Origin: Flagellatimonas centrodinii
GTDB taxonomy: Bacteria; Pseudomonadota; Gammaproteobacteria; Nevskiales; Nevskiaceae
Assembly (NCBI RefSeq): GCF_016918765.2
Contig: NZ_CP092104.1
Span: forward strand, 2,170,001 to 2,234,000
Reading direction: 5' to 3'
DNA length: 64,000 nt
Shown here: piece after piece, positions 45,140 to 53,516 of the stretch
How positions within the stretch are numbered: position 1 is the first letter of the stretch
Layout of the letters: every line of letters starts with the position of its first letter
Position numbers and translations under genes: made by a program
The notes under the pieces: generated by a model
What the model was told of the DNA's origin: nothing
Databases searched by the model: none
Seen by the model: the letters and a program-made list of their open reading frames with translations, nothing else

Positions 45140-48100
45140 ATGAGCGCCATCCCGGCTGTCGTCCCCGCGACCAGTCTGCTGCGCGCCTGCGCCGAGTTCG
45201 AGGCCGGCCTCGGGCGGGTACGCAAGGCGATCGAACAGTTCGCCGATCAGGACAAGCCGATCGAAGTCCTCGACCCGGCTGCGACCGAACTCGGCGAGCT
45301 GCGGCAGATTGCCGGTGTCTTGCAGTTCCCGGGGCTGGCGCTTGCGTTGGAGGCGATGTGCACCACGCTCGATCACCTGCGAAATGGCCGTGCGGGCGAC
45401 ATCGAAGCGGCCGCGTCGGCGCTACTCGGCGGTTGCGTGCAACTTGGCGACTATGTGGAGGTGGTGAGCGGCGGCCGTGATGACTGCGTGCTGGTGCTGC
45501 AGCCCCTGATCAACGAACTCCGCCTCGCGGCCGGCCAGCCGCTGGCGACCGAGTCGGTCCTGTTTGTCGCCCAGATGGCGGCGAGCGGTCTGAGCCTTCC
45601 GTTTACGCCGCCGGCGTCGACCGGCGAGTCCCTGGCGCAACTTCAGGCCCGCAAGCTGTTGCCGCTGTTCCAGGCAGCGCTGCTGGCGCACGTCAAAGGG
45701 CAGGTCGATGCTGACGTTGGCCTTGGCCGGATGGGGCGGGTGGCCGAACAGATTGCCGTGTCCACCCGCGAACCGGCGTTACATCAGTTGTGGCGGGTAT
45801 TCGCAGCAGTGATCGAGGCACTGCTTGGGCAGGGTATGGATGACGCCATCGAGCTCAAACGGCTGATGGGCGCCTGTGGCCAGCAACTGAAGCTGTTGGC
45901 CGCCGCCGGCGAGTCGGCGGCGCAGGCCCAGGTCGGCAACCTGTCACTGCAATTGCTGTTCTTCATCGGTCGTTCGCGGGCACAAGGCCCTCGGGTCCAG
46001 GTGCTGCGGCGCGCGTTCCGGCTGGCGGCGTTCCTGCCGCCGGATGCGCAGCTGCAGGAACTTCGCTCGCGCTTGCACGGCCCCAATACCGCCCTGCTCA
46101 ACCGTGTCGCCGAAGAACTGCACAACGATTTTCGCGATGTCGAGGATGCGGTCGACCTGATGGTGCGGACGCAGCAGTTTGGCGAGCACCCCGCGGTCGC
46201 GAAGCGCCTGCGGCGCCTGGGGTCGACCCTTTCCACGCTCGGCCTGACCACCCTGGCCCTGGCCATGAACAACCAGGCGGCTGCGCTGGAGGCGCTGCCG
46301 GAATCGCCTGAGGACGGCCCGTGGATGGAGCTGGCGACTGCCTTGCTGCGCTGCGAGCACAGCCTTGACCAAGCCCTGTTTCGGCAGCTGCACGCCAGTC
46401 ATCGCCCCGGCGAGGAGGCTGCCAACGAGGAGCGGATCCCGCATGGAGAAGACCTGCGTCGCGGGCGTCGAGCGCTGCTGCGCGAATCGCTGATCGATCT
46501 GGCGCGATTCAAGAACCTGTTCGACGGGCTCATGCGAGACCCGGAGCTGTCGTCGCGCAGCGATGCTCTGCGGCTGCTGCATGAAGTGACCGCCGCGCTT
46601 GATGTGCTCGGCGCCGCGCGTGCGGTCGGGCTGATGGCCCCGCTCACCGCCATGCTCGAGCCGGATACGCTGCAGCAGTTGCAACGGCAACCGCTGCTGG
46701 TGGATCGATTTGCCGATGCTGTGACAGCCCTCGATCTTCTGCTCGAAGCCTTGCGGGATGATCTCCACGACGTCACCGCGCGGCTCGAAGACTTCAACCG
46801 GTTCGTTACCGCGCTGGCGCCGTCGGGAGCGACGGAGCCGGTCGCAGCGCCGGTGGCGACTCCGGCGCCGGTGACGCCCGCCGCACCGCTGGCCGATGCC
46901 GCCGATCCCGAGATTCGCGACATCTTCCTGGAAGAGGCCGAGGAGGTCAGCGCGACACTCGCCGCCGCCGCCGCCCGTTGGGGCAGGCAGCCGGATACCG
47001 GCGATACCCTCGTCACCATCCGGCGGGCCTTCCACACGCTCAAGGGGTCCGGCCGCATGGCCGGTGCCGCCTGGATCGGCGAATTCGGCTGGGCGGTCGA
47101 GCACTTGCTCAATCAATGTCTCGATGGCGCGCTGGAGATATCGCCCTCGATCATCGACCTTGTTGAACGCGCGCAAGTGATGTTGCCGGATCTGATCGAG
47201 CGCTTCCGCACCGATCAGCCGCCCCCGGCATTGCTGGAAGCGCTGATTGCGGACGCTCGCCACCTCGCCGATGGCAATGAGCGGCTGGAAACCGAAACCG
47301 TCACGGTGTTCCGTGACGATGCGGTCGAGAAGCTGGATGCCGTGCAGCAGTGGCTCGATGGTGCACGCTATGCCCAGGTGCCCGAAGACGTGGTGAGGGC
47401 CTTCCACACCCTGCGAGGGTCGGCGTCAGTCGCCGGGGTGCCGGCGATCGCGGAAATCAGCACGGTTGCCGAGAGCTGGCTGGGAGCGCTCAAAGGCGCC
47501 GAGCTGGTTCCTGATGACGCTTCGCATGGCCTGCTGATCGAGCTGCTGCCGGTCTTGCAGACCTGGGTCGGCGAAGCCGGGACCGCCGCTGCTGCCCAGC
47601 AGGATCCAGCTGATTGGCTCGAGCGTATGCGCGCATTGCAGGATGCCCTGCCTGCCGCGGCCACCGTCAGCGCCGCTGATCGCGAGTTGGCCGACATCTT
47701 CTCGATGGAAGCGCTCACCCTGGTCAATCGACTCGAAGAGCAGGTCGCGGCCTGGGCCCAGGCGCCGGACCGCAACGGCCCGGCCGAGACCATCGACAAG
47801 CAGCTGCACACCCTCGCCGGTGCTGCCGACATGGCCAAGGCCGCAACATTCGCCGCCCTGACGCGCGCCCTGATGGAGCGGCTGCGCCAACGGCCGGCGG
47901 CATCGCTTCCCGGTGACCGCTTTTTCGGAGATCTCAAGGGCATCGTCGAGGGCTTCTATCAGCAGCTGGATGCATTCCGCGACGGTCAGCTGACGGCCGA
48001 AGCGCCGGTATTGATGGCGCAGATTGAGAGGCTCGACGTGTTGGCTGAACGGCCGCTCGGGGAACCAGAGCCGCTGCAGCCGGCTGCCCTCAATCCCACG

Positions 48101-51100
48101 TCCGACACGGCAGTGGCACCGGCGCCGCCGACGTTGCCCGACATTGAGGGCGCCGAGGCGCCACCGGCCCCGGTGCCCGCCCCGCCTGAGGACTCCGTCG
48201 ATGTGTCCTCCAGCTTCGATGACCTGGTGGAACCCGCCGGATTGATCGCCGCTGAGGCAGACGAGGGCGGGGGCGAGATCGTGGAGCCGGTGCGGTCGGC
48301 CGAATCCGACGCGTCGACCACCGCCAGTGACGGTGCAGACGACGTCGAGACTGCCGCCGAGGTTGACCGCGAGGCCGCCTTTGACGCCGAACTCCAGGAG
48401 ATCTTCATTGGCGAGGCACGGGAGCTACTGGAAGCCCTCGACACCGTCGCCCAGCGTTGGGCACGCGAACCCTCGAGTGCCGAGAACATGGCCGAGGTCA
48501 AGCGCATCCTGCACACGCTGAAAGGCAGTGCGCGTGTCGCCGGGCTGACCGACCTCGGCGCCATCGCCCACCACCTGGAATCACAGCTCATCGAGCTTCA
48601 GGGACAGGCCGTACCTGCGTCGGTGTTTGCGCGCCTGAGCCTGGTGACGGATCAACTGCATGGCGTCCTCGATGCGCTGGCAGCCGGTGATGTGGTCGAC
48701 ACCGAATCGGTGATGGCGGACGCTGATCTTCTGCAGGCGCTGCCGATGGTCAAGCCGCTAACGGCGATGTCGTCACCCCCGCCATCTCCAGACCTGGCGC
48801 CAACGCCAACGCCGGCGCCTCGGGTGATGAAGGCGTCCGAGGTTGCTGATACCGAGCTGCTGGACATCTTCGCAGCGGAAGCCGCAGAGCTGATGGAAAG
48901 CATCGATGCGGCCATGGCGCGCTGGCGCCAGCAGCCCCACGAAAGTGCGCCGCGTCGCGACGTTCAACGTGCCTTGCATACGCTCAAGGGCGGTGCGCGA
49001 ATGTCCGGTTGGCGAGAAATGGGGGACCTCGCGCACGGCCTCGAAACACGACTCGAAGCCCTCGATGATCTGCCGGACATGGCGGCTACCGAGACCTTGT
49101 TGCAGACGGTTTCGGGCGATGTCGAGCAGCTCCATGCCCAGCTCGACAGTCTGCGCGCGCCGGTCAGCCGGACCGCCGCTGTTGAAGCGCCGGCTCCAAT
49201 CCCGACCGCGGCTCCGGAGGTCGTCGAACCAGCACCCGCGCCGGATACCATCGTCGCAAGCCCGGTGGCCAACCCCGGCACCTGGGACCCGCTGCTGTTC
49301 TGGCACCCGGAAGACGAGCAGTCCGGTCTTGCTGCCCTGCGGCGCGAAACCGCCCGTGTGCCGGTGGAACGGCTAGACGGCATGCTCAATGAGGTCGGCG
49401 AGATCTCGATCTATCGATCACGGCTGGAAGAGCAGGTTGCCGGACTCGGCATGCAGTTGTCGGAAATGGTGCAGGCGATCGGCCGCATGCGTGACCAGTT
49501 GCGTGAGCTCGGCGCCGAGACCGATGCTCAGATCAACGCCCGCGGCCTGGTCGACACGGCACCCGAGCAGGATCGCTACGCCGGCGACTTCGATCCCCTG
49601 GAGATGGACCGGTACACGCGCATGCAGGAGCTGTCGCGCGCGCTGTCGGAGTCGGTGGGTGACCTCGGCGCGTTGCACGACAGCATGGATGGACTGGTCT
49701 CCGAGAGCGAGTCACTGCTGCTGCAGCAGGGGCGCATCAGCACCGAGGTGCAGCAACACCTGATGGGGACCTTGATGGTGCCCTTCGGCCGCCAGATCAC
49801 ACGCCTTGAGCGGGTGGTGCGCAATGCCGCACAGGAAACCGGCAAGCAGGTCACCCTGATTGTCGAGGGGGATGAGGCGGAACTGGATCGCAACGTGCTT
49901 GAACGCATGACGGCGCCACTGGAACATCTGCTTCGCAATGCCGTGGTTCACGGAATCGAGGCGCCCGAACAACGTGAGGCCGTGGGCAAGCCGGCGCTGG
50001 GGACGGTCCGCATCCGCCTGCAGCGTGAAGGCAGTCAGCTGCTGCTCGACCTGTCCGACGACGGCCGTGGTCTTGATCATGACGCCATCCGCGAGACCGC
50101 GATTCGCCGCGGGCTGATGCATGCCGAGGCTGTGGTTACCGGCGATGATCTCACTGCGTTCATTTTTGAACCGGGCTTCTCGACCGCACGAGAGCTGACA
50201 CAGGACGCCGGACGTGGGATCGGCATGGATGTGGTTGCCTCAGAGGTCAAACAGCTCGGTGGCACCTTGGCCGTGGAGGCGCGTCCGGGCGCCGGAGCCC
50301 GATTCCAGGTCCGACTGCCCCTGACCCTGGCCATTTCGCAAGCGTTGATGGTCGGGGTGAGCGGCGAGCTCTACGCGCTCCCGTTGGGCAGCATCGAAGG
50401 GATTGTCCGCATCGCCTCGGAAGCACTCGACAACCATCTGCGGGAAGGCGGCACGCCTTACCTATACGGCGGTCAGGCGTATCGCGTTCGGTATCTCGGT
50501 GACTACCTGGGTATGGCCCGGCCCAACCGGGAGGCCAGCCGGACCGTCCATGCCGTGTTGATTCGCACGCCCGAGGGGCCGGGGGCCGAGGCGCGGCACA
50601 CCGCGATGGTGGTGGATCAACTGCTCGGCAACCGTGAAATCGTCTCCAAGGCTGTGGGGCCGCTGGTCAGCTCCGTCAACGGCATCAGCAGTGCGACCAT
50701 CCTCGCCGATGGGCGGGTGGTGCTGATTCTCGATGCCCCGGCATTGGTGCAGGCGCGGGCGCGACGGGCTCGGGTGGCGCAAGTGTTGCAATCGCAGGAT
50801 GTCGATCTGCGTCCGCTGGTGCTGGTGGTCGATGACTCCATCACCATCCGTCGTGTCACCGAACGTCTGCTCGGCCGCAATGGCTACCGGGTGGCCACCG
50901 CCAAGGATGGTCTCGATGCCATGGCCCAGCTACAGACGCTGGCACCGGTGGCGATTCTTCTCGATATCGAAATGCCACGTGCCGATGGTTTCGAGGTGGC
51001 GACATTCATCCGCAACAGCGAGCGCATTCGCAACGTGCCGATCATCATGATCACCTCCCGTTCCGGTGAAAAACACCGGGCGCGAGCGCAGGACATCGGG

Positions 51101-51184
51101 GTCGATCGCTATCTCATCAAGCCCTACCAGGAAGAGCAGCTGATGACTGAACTCCAGGATGTGCTCAAGGATCGCGGCGCATGA
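45140..51184 (+). CDS. chpA: Multi-Hpt hybrid histidine kinase ChpA/PilL
   Basis: The kinase of the Chp pathway that senses surface contact and controls type IV pili. The 2014 residues contain: an N-terminal region with degenerate FimL/Hpt-like repeats (1-600); five Hpt domains with phosphorylatable His at H632, H756, H890, H1125 and H1280 in HTLKG-type motifs; Pro/Ala linkers; and a CheA core. The core has the dimerisation helices (about 1410-1560), the HATPase N-box N1600, the D1640-D1641-GRG G1 box and the GRGIGMDVV G2 box. A CheW-like domain (about 1730-1870) and a C-terminal receiver with D1942 follow. H756 and H890 motifs are weaker (HTLRG, HTLAG). Shine-Dalgarno GAGGAGG. It overlaps chpC by 4 bases. 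Confidence 0.95.
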   Translation: MSAIPAVVPATSLLRACAEFEAGLGRVRKAIEQFADQDKPIEVLDPAATELGELRQIAGVLQFPGLALALEAMCTTLDHLRNGRAGDIEAAASALLGGCVQLGDYVEVVSGGRDDCVLVLQPLINELRLAAGQPLATESVLFVAQMAASGLSLPFTPPASTGESLAQLQARKLLPLFQAALLAHVKGQVDADVGLGRMGRVAEQIAVSTREPALHQLWRVFAAVIEALLGQGMDDAIELKRLMGACGQQLKLLAAAGESAAQAQVGNLSLQLLFFIGRSRAQGPRVQVLRRAFRLAAFLPPDAQLQELRSRLHGPNTALLNRVAEELHNDFRDVEDAVDLMVRTQQFGEHPAVAKRLRRLGSTLSTLGLTTLALAMNNQAAALEALPESPEDGPWMELATALLRCEHSLDQALFRQLHASHRPGEEAANEERIPHGEDLRRGRRALLRESLIDLARFKNLFDGLMRDPELSSRSDALRLLHEVTAALDVLGAARAVGLMAPLTAMLEPDTLQQLQRQPLLVDRFADAVTALDLLLEALRDDLHDVTARLEDFNRFVTALAPSGATEPVAAPVATPAPVTPAAPLADAADPEIRDIFLEEAEEVSATLAAAAARWGRQPDTGDTLVTIRRAFHTLKGSGRMAGAAWIGEFGWAVEHLLNQCLDGALEISPSIIDLVERAQVMLPDLIERFRTDQPPPALLEALIADARHLADGNERLETETVTVFRDDAVEKLDAVQQWLDGARYAQVPEDVVRAFHTLRGSASVAGVPAIAEISTVAESWLGALKGAELVPDDASHGLLIELLPVLQTWVGEAGTAAAAQQDPADWLERMRALQDALPAAATVSAADRELADIFSMEALTLVNRLEEQVAAWAQAPDRNGPAETIDKQLHTLAGAADMAKAATFAALTRALMERLRQRPAASLPGDRFFGDLKGIVEGFYQQLDAFRDGQLTAEAPVLMAQIERLDVLAERPLGEPEPLQPAALNPTSDTAVAPAPPTLPDIEGAEAPPAPVPAPPEDSVDVSSSFDDLVEPAGLIAAEADEGGGEIVEPVRSAESDASTTASDGADDVETAAEVDREAAFDAELQEIFIGEARELLEALDTVAQRWAREPSSAENMAEVKRILHTLKGSARVAGLTDLGAIAHHLESQLIELQGQAVPASVFARLSLVTDQLHGVLDALAAGDVVDTESVMADADLLQALPMVKPLTAMSSPPPSPDLAPTPTPAPRVMKASEVADTELLDIFAAEAAELMESIDAAMARWRQQPHESAPRRDVQRALHTLKGGARMSGWREMGDLAHGLETRLEALDDLPDMAATETLLQTVSGDVEQLHAQLDSLRAPVSRTAAVEAPAPIPTAAPEVVEPAPAPDTIVASPVANPGTWDPLLFWHPEDEQSGLAALRRETARVPVERLDGMLNEVGEISIYRSRLEEQVAGLGMQLSEMVQAIGRMRDQLRELGAETDAQINARGLVDTAPEQDRYAGDFDPLEMDRYTRMQELSRALSESVGDLGALHDSMDGLVSESESLLLQQGRISTEVQQHLMGTLMVPFGRQITRLERVVRNAAQETGKQVTLIVEGDEAELDRNVLERMTAPLEHLLRNAVVHGIEAPEQREAVGKPALGTVRIRLQREGSQLLLDLSDDGRGLDHDAIRETAIRRGLMHAEAVVTGDDLTAFIFEPGFSTARELTQDAGRGIGMDVVASEVKQLGGTLAVEARPGAGARFQVRLPLTLAISQALMVGVSGELYALPLGSIEGIVRIASEALDNHLREGGTPYLYGGQAYRVRYLGDYLGMARPNREASRTVHAVLIRTPEGPGAEARHTAMVVDQLLGNREIVSKAVGPLVSSVNGISSATILADGRVVLILDAPALVQARARRARVAQVLQSQDVDLRPLVLVVDDSITIRRVTERLLGRNGYRVATAKDGLDAMAQLQTLAPVAILLDIEMPRADGFEVATFIRNSERIRNVPIIMITSRSGEKHRARAQDIGVDRYLIKPYQEEQLMTELQDVLKDRGA

Positions 51185-51666
51185 GCGACGAACAGCTCCA
51201 CGCCGTGCTGATCGCGCTCGAGGGCGACACCGCCCTTCTGCCCAACAGTGCCGTGCTTGAAGTGGTGTCGCGCGAGGCGGTGGACGTCGTGCCACAGGCG
51301 CCGGACTGGTTGTTGGGTGCCCTCACCTGGCAGGGGCGATCACTGCCCGTGGTGCGGCTGGAAGGTCTCAACGGTGCGGCAGAGGGGCTCGGGTCGCGTC
51401 GCAGCCGGGTGGTGGTGGTGCAGAGCGTCGGCCGTCACTGGGCACCGGCGCGATTTGCCATCCTTGCCCAGGGATACCCGCATCTCGTCACGCTCAATCG
51501 CGCGGCCATGGCGCCCCTGTCGCTGAAGGCGGACGATCACGACGACATGCTGTTGGCTCGCGTGCGGATCGCCAGCCAGGAAGCCATGGTGCCGGACCTC
51601 GAGGCGGTCGAACGGAAGTTGGCGGCGTGGTCGCCGGAGGCCGCAGCTCAGCCGCGCGGCGAGTAG
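51181..51666 (+). CDS. chpC: CheW-like protein ChpC
   Basis: A 161-residue CheW-like protein with TALLPNSAVLEVVSREAV and WLLGALTWQGRSLPVVRLEGL, matching the ChpC position and type at the end of Chp operons. The ATG overlaps the chpA stop (ATGA), implying stoichiometric translation. In Pseudomonas ChpC links additional receptors to ChpA; without pilJ here this adaptor may be important. It is convergent with the TetR gene, with a 19-base overlap. Confidence 0.85.
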   Translation: MSDEQLHAVLIALEGDTALLPNSAVLEVVSREAVDVVPQAPDWLLGALTWQGRSLPVVRLEGLNGAAEGLGSRRSRVVVVQSVGRHWAPARFAILAQGYPHLVTLNRAAMAPLSLKADDHDDMLLARVRIASQEAMVPDLEAVERKLAAWSPEAAAQPRGE

Positions 51667-52322
51667 GCCCGCAGGAATACCGTCACCGCATTCTCAACCT
51701 GTGCCACCCGCTCGGCATGTTTGGGTGCGGGTCGGCATGCCATTAACACCTGCAAGTGGCAGACGCCTTTCAGCAGACAGAAGAAATGACCTGCCGCCGC
51801 TTGGCTGTCTTCGACATCGAGCTCGCCGGCGGCGACTGCGGCGTCCAGTAGTCGCGCGAACTGATCGATGGTGCGTTGCGGGCCGGCGGTAAAGAACAGT
51901 CGACCGAGCTTGTCCGAGCTGCGCGCCTGTGCGGCCATCATCCGATAGACACTGATGACCTCCGGCTCCATCACCAGATCGATGAACCCGAGGCCGATTC
52001 GACGCAGCCGTTCGCGCAGGGGCAGGGCGCTGGCGGGGTCGAAATACGCGGGCGGCGCATGTTCCTCACAGGCCTGCACCACCGCCTCGGAGAACAGCGC
52101 GTCCTTGGCGGTGAAGTGCGAGTACAGCGTCAGTTTTGAGACACCCGCTGCCTGCGCAATGGCTTCCATGCTGCTGCCTGCATAGCCGCGCGAGGCGAAC
52201 AACCGAGTGGCGGCACGGAGGATCGCGGTTCGCTTCTCCGGATCCTTGGGGCGACCACGGCGTGGCTCCGCCGCCGGGTTGGCGCGCTCGGTTTGGCGTG
52301 GGCGTTTGGCAGCGGTTTTCAA
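51648..52322 (-). CDS. TetR/AcrR-family repressor of the adjacent RND pump
   Basis: A 224-residue TetR protein. After a basic N-terminal extension, the helix-turn-helix lies at about 45-75 (SMEAIAQAAGVSKLTLYSHF), followed by a TetR_C-type ligand domain of the AcrR/AefR sort. The only start for the full domain is TTG at 52322, with a purine-rich sequence upstream; the TTG makes the exact start less sure. It is divergent from the RND membrane-fusion gene with a probable operator between them, so it is inferred to be the local repressor. Confidence 0.88.
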   Translation of the reverse strand: MKTAAKRPRQTERANPAAEPRRGRPKDPEKRTAILRAATRLFASRGYAGSSMEAIAQAAGVSKLTLYSHFTAKDALFSEAVVQACEEHAPPAYFDPASALPLRERLRRIGLGFIDLVMEPEVISVYRMMAAQARSSDKLGRLFFTAGPQRTIDQFARLLDAAVAAGELDVEDSQAAAGHFFCLLKGVCHLQVLMACRPAPKHAERVAQVENAVTVFLRAYSPRG

Positions 52323-52362
52323 TGCAACCTGAATCCTTTTCTGGGCTCGGTGGAGTCTACGC

Positions 52363-52405
52363 TTGCGCGTGGATCGAATTTATATACTATACGGTACAGT
52401 TTATA
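52363..52405 (+). promoter_or_regulatory. RND operon promoter overlapped by a TetR-type operator
   Basis: A near-palindrome covers 52381-52405: TATATACTATA and TACAGTTTATA around CGG, with 9 of 11 arm positions matching. It overlaps plausible -10 sequence (TATACT 52383-52388 or TACTAT 52385-52390) placed 14-16 bases after TTGCGC (52363-52368). A bound repressor would therefore block polymerase. The site is 28 bases before the fusion protein ATG and lies in an AT-rich island. Confidence 0.6.
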
Positions 52406-52432
52406 AACAGCCGAGCGAAGGGCGGGAAGTGT

Positions 52433-53503
52433 ATGCGTATCTGGACAGCGGTGATGGTGGTTACGCTGGCCGCCTGTGGCGAGAACTCCGGGCTCACCGT
52501 GCCGCAGCGGCCAGTGGTGGTCGAGTTTCCGCAGCCGGTTGCCGTAGCGGGGACCTCCCTGTTTCCCGGCACCGTGGTGGCGCGTGAGGAAGCCGCGCTC
52601 GGCTTCCGCATTGGCGGCAAGCTGGTATCGCGTGAGGTGGATGCCGGCGACCAGGTGAAGGCCGGTCAGTTGTTGGCCCGGATCGACCCCGAAGACACCC
52701 GACTTGCCAGCAATGCGGCACAGGCCGCGGTGACCGCCGCCGAGGCCGACCTGCGGCTCGCGGAAGCGGAGCTTGAGCGCTACCGCGGCCTGCTCGAACG
52801 CAACTTCATCAGTGCCTCGGCCTTCGAGCTACGCGAGAATACCTACAAGCTGGCGATGGCACGGTTGGACCAGGCGAAGGCCGAGCATGCCGTAAGCCGC
52901 AACCAGCGACGCTATACCGATCTCACCGCTGACCGCGATGGCCTCATCACCCGAGTGCTGGCCGAGCCGGGGCAAGTGCTCACGCTCGGGCAGCCGGTGC
53001 TGCAGTTCGTTCCGGATGAGAGCCGGGAAGTCGAGGTCCAAGTGCCCGAGGGCCGACTCGACGGTCTCCGCCAGGCGCCCGGCTTGCAGGTCCGGCTGTG
53101 GGCGCTGCCAGCGTCTCGCTACACCGCGACCGTGCGCGAAATCTCGCCGCAGGCCGATCAGCTGACCCGGACCCATCGCGTGCGCCTCGCCTTGGTGGAT
53201 GCTGACGACCGCGTGCGGCTCGGCATGACCGCCTCGGCGTTCTTGCAGCTGGGGGCTGATCGTCCGCTGTTCGGTATCCCGTCTTCGGCACTGGGCGAGC
53301 TCGATGGCACACCCGTGGTGTGGCAGGTGGACGAGAACGACACGGTGCATCCGCTGTCGGTCGAAGTGGACCGCTACACCGAGCAGGGCGTGGTGGTGGC
53401 GGGTGACCTCGGCCCGGACCGCGCGCTGGTCTCGGCGGGGGTCCATCTGCTCAGTCCCGGTCAGGCGGTGACGGTGATCCAGCGCCAGCGTGCAGAGCGT
53501 TGA
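52433..53503 (+). CDS. RND efflux periplasmic adaptor (membrane-fusion lipoprotein)
   Basis: The adaptor linking an inner-membrane RND pump to an outer-membrane channel. The 356-residue protein has a lipoprotein signal (VVTLAAC), a lipoyl/barrel-sandwich domain split around a coiled-coil hairpin (about 60-170, with AAEADLRLAEAELERYRGL), a beta-barrel domain and the membrane-proximal domain. The ATG at 52433 is the first giving the signal peptide; the open frame before it crosses the operator. It lies 13 bp before the pump gene. No outer-membrane channel gene is adjacent, so TolC-like protein must come from elsewhere. Confidence 0.92.
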   Translation: MRIWTAVMVVTLAACGENSGLTVPQRPVVVEFPQPVAVAGTSLFPGTVVAREEAALGFRIGGKLVSREVDAGDQVKAGQLLARIDPEDTRLASNAAQAAVTAAEADLRLAEAELERYRGLLERNFISASAFELRENTYKLAMARLDQAKAEHAVSRNQRRYTDLTADRDGLITRVLAEPGQVLTLGQPVLQFVPDESREVEVQVPEGRLDGLRQAPGLQVRLWALPASRYTATVREISPQADQLTRTHRVRLALVDADDRVRLGMTASAFLQLGADRPLFGIPSSALGELDGTPVVWQVDENDTVHPLSVEVDRYTEQGVVVAGDLGPDRALVSAGVHLLSPGQAVTVIQRQRAER

Positions 53504-53516
53504 GTCGGACCGGCCC

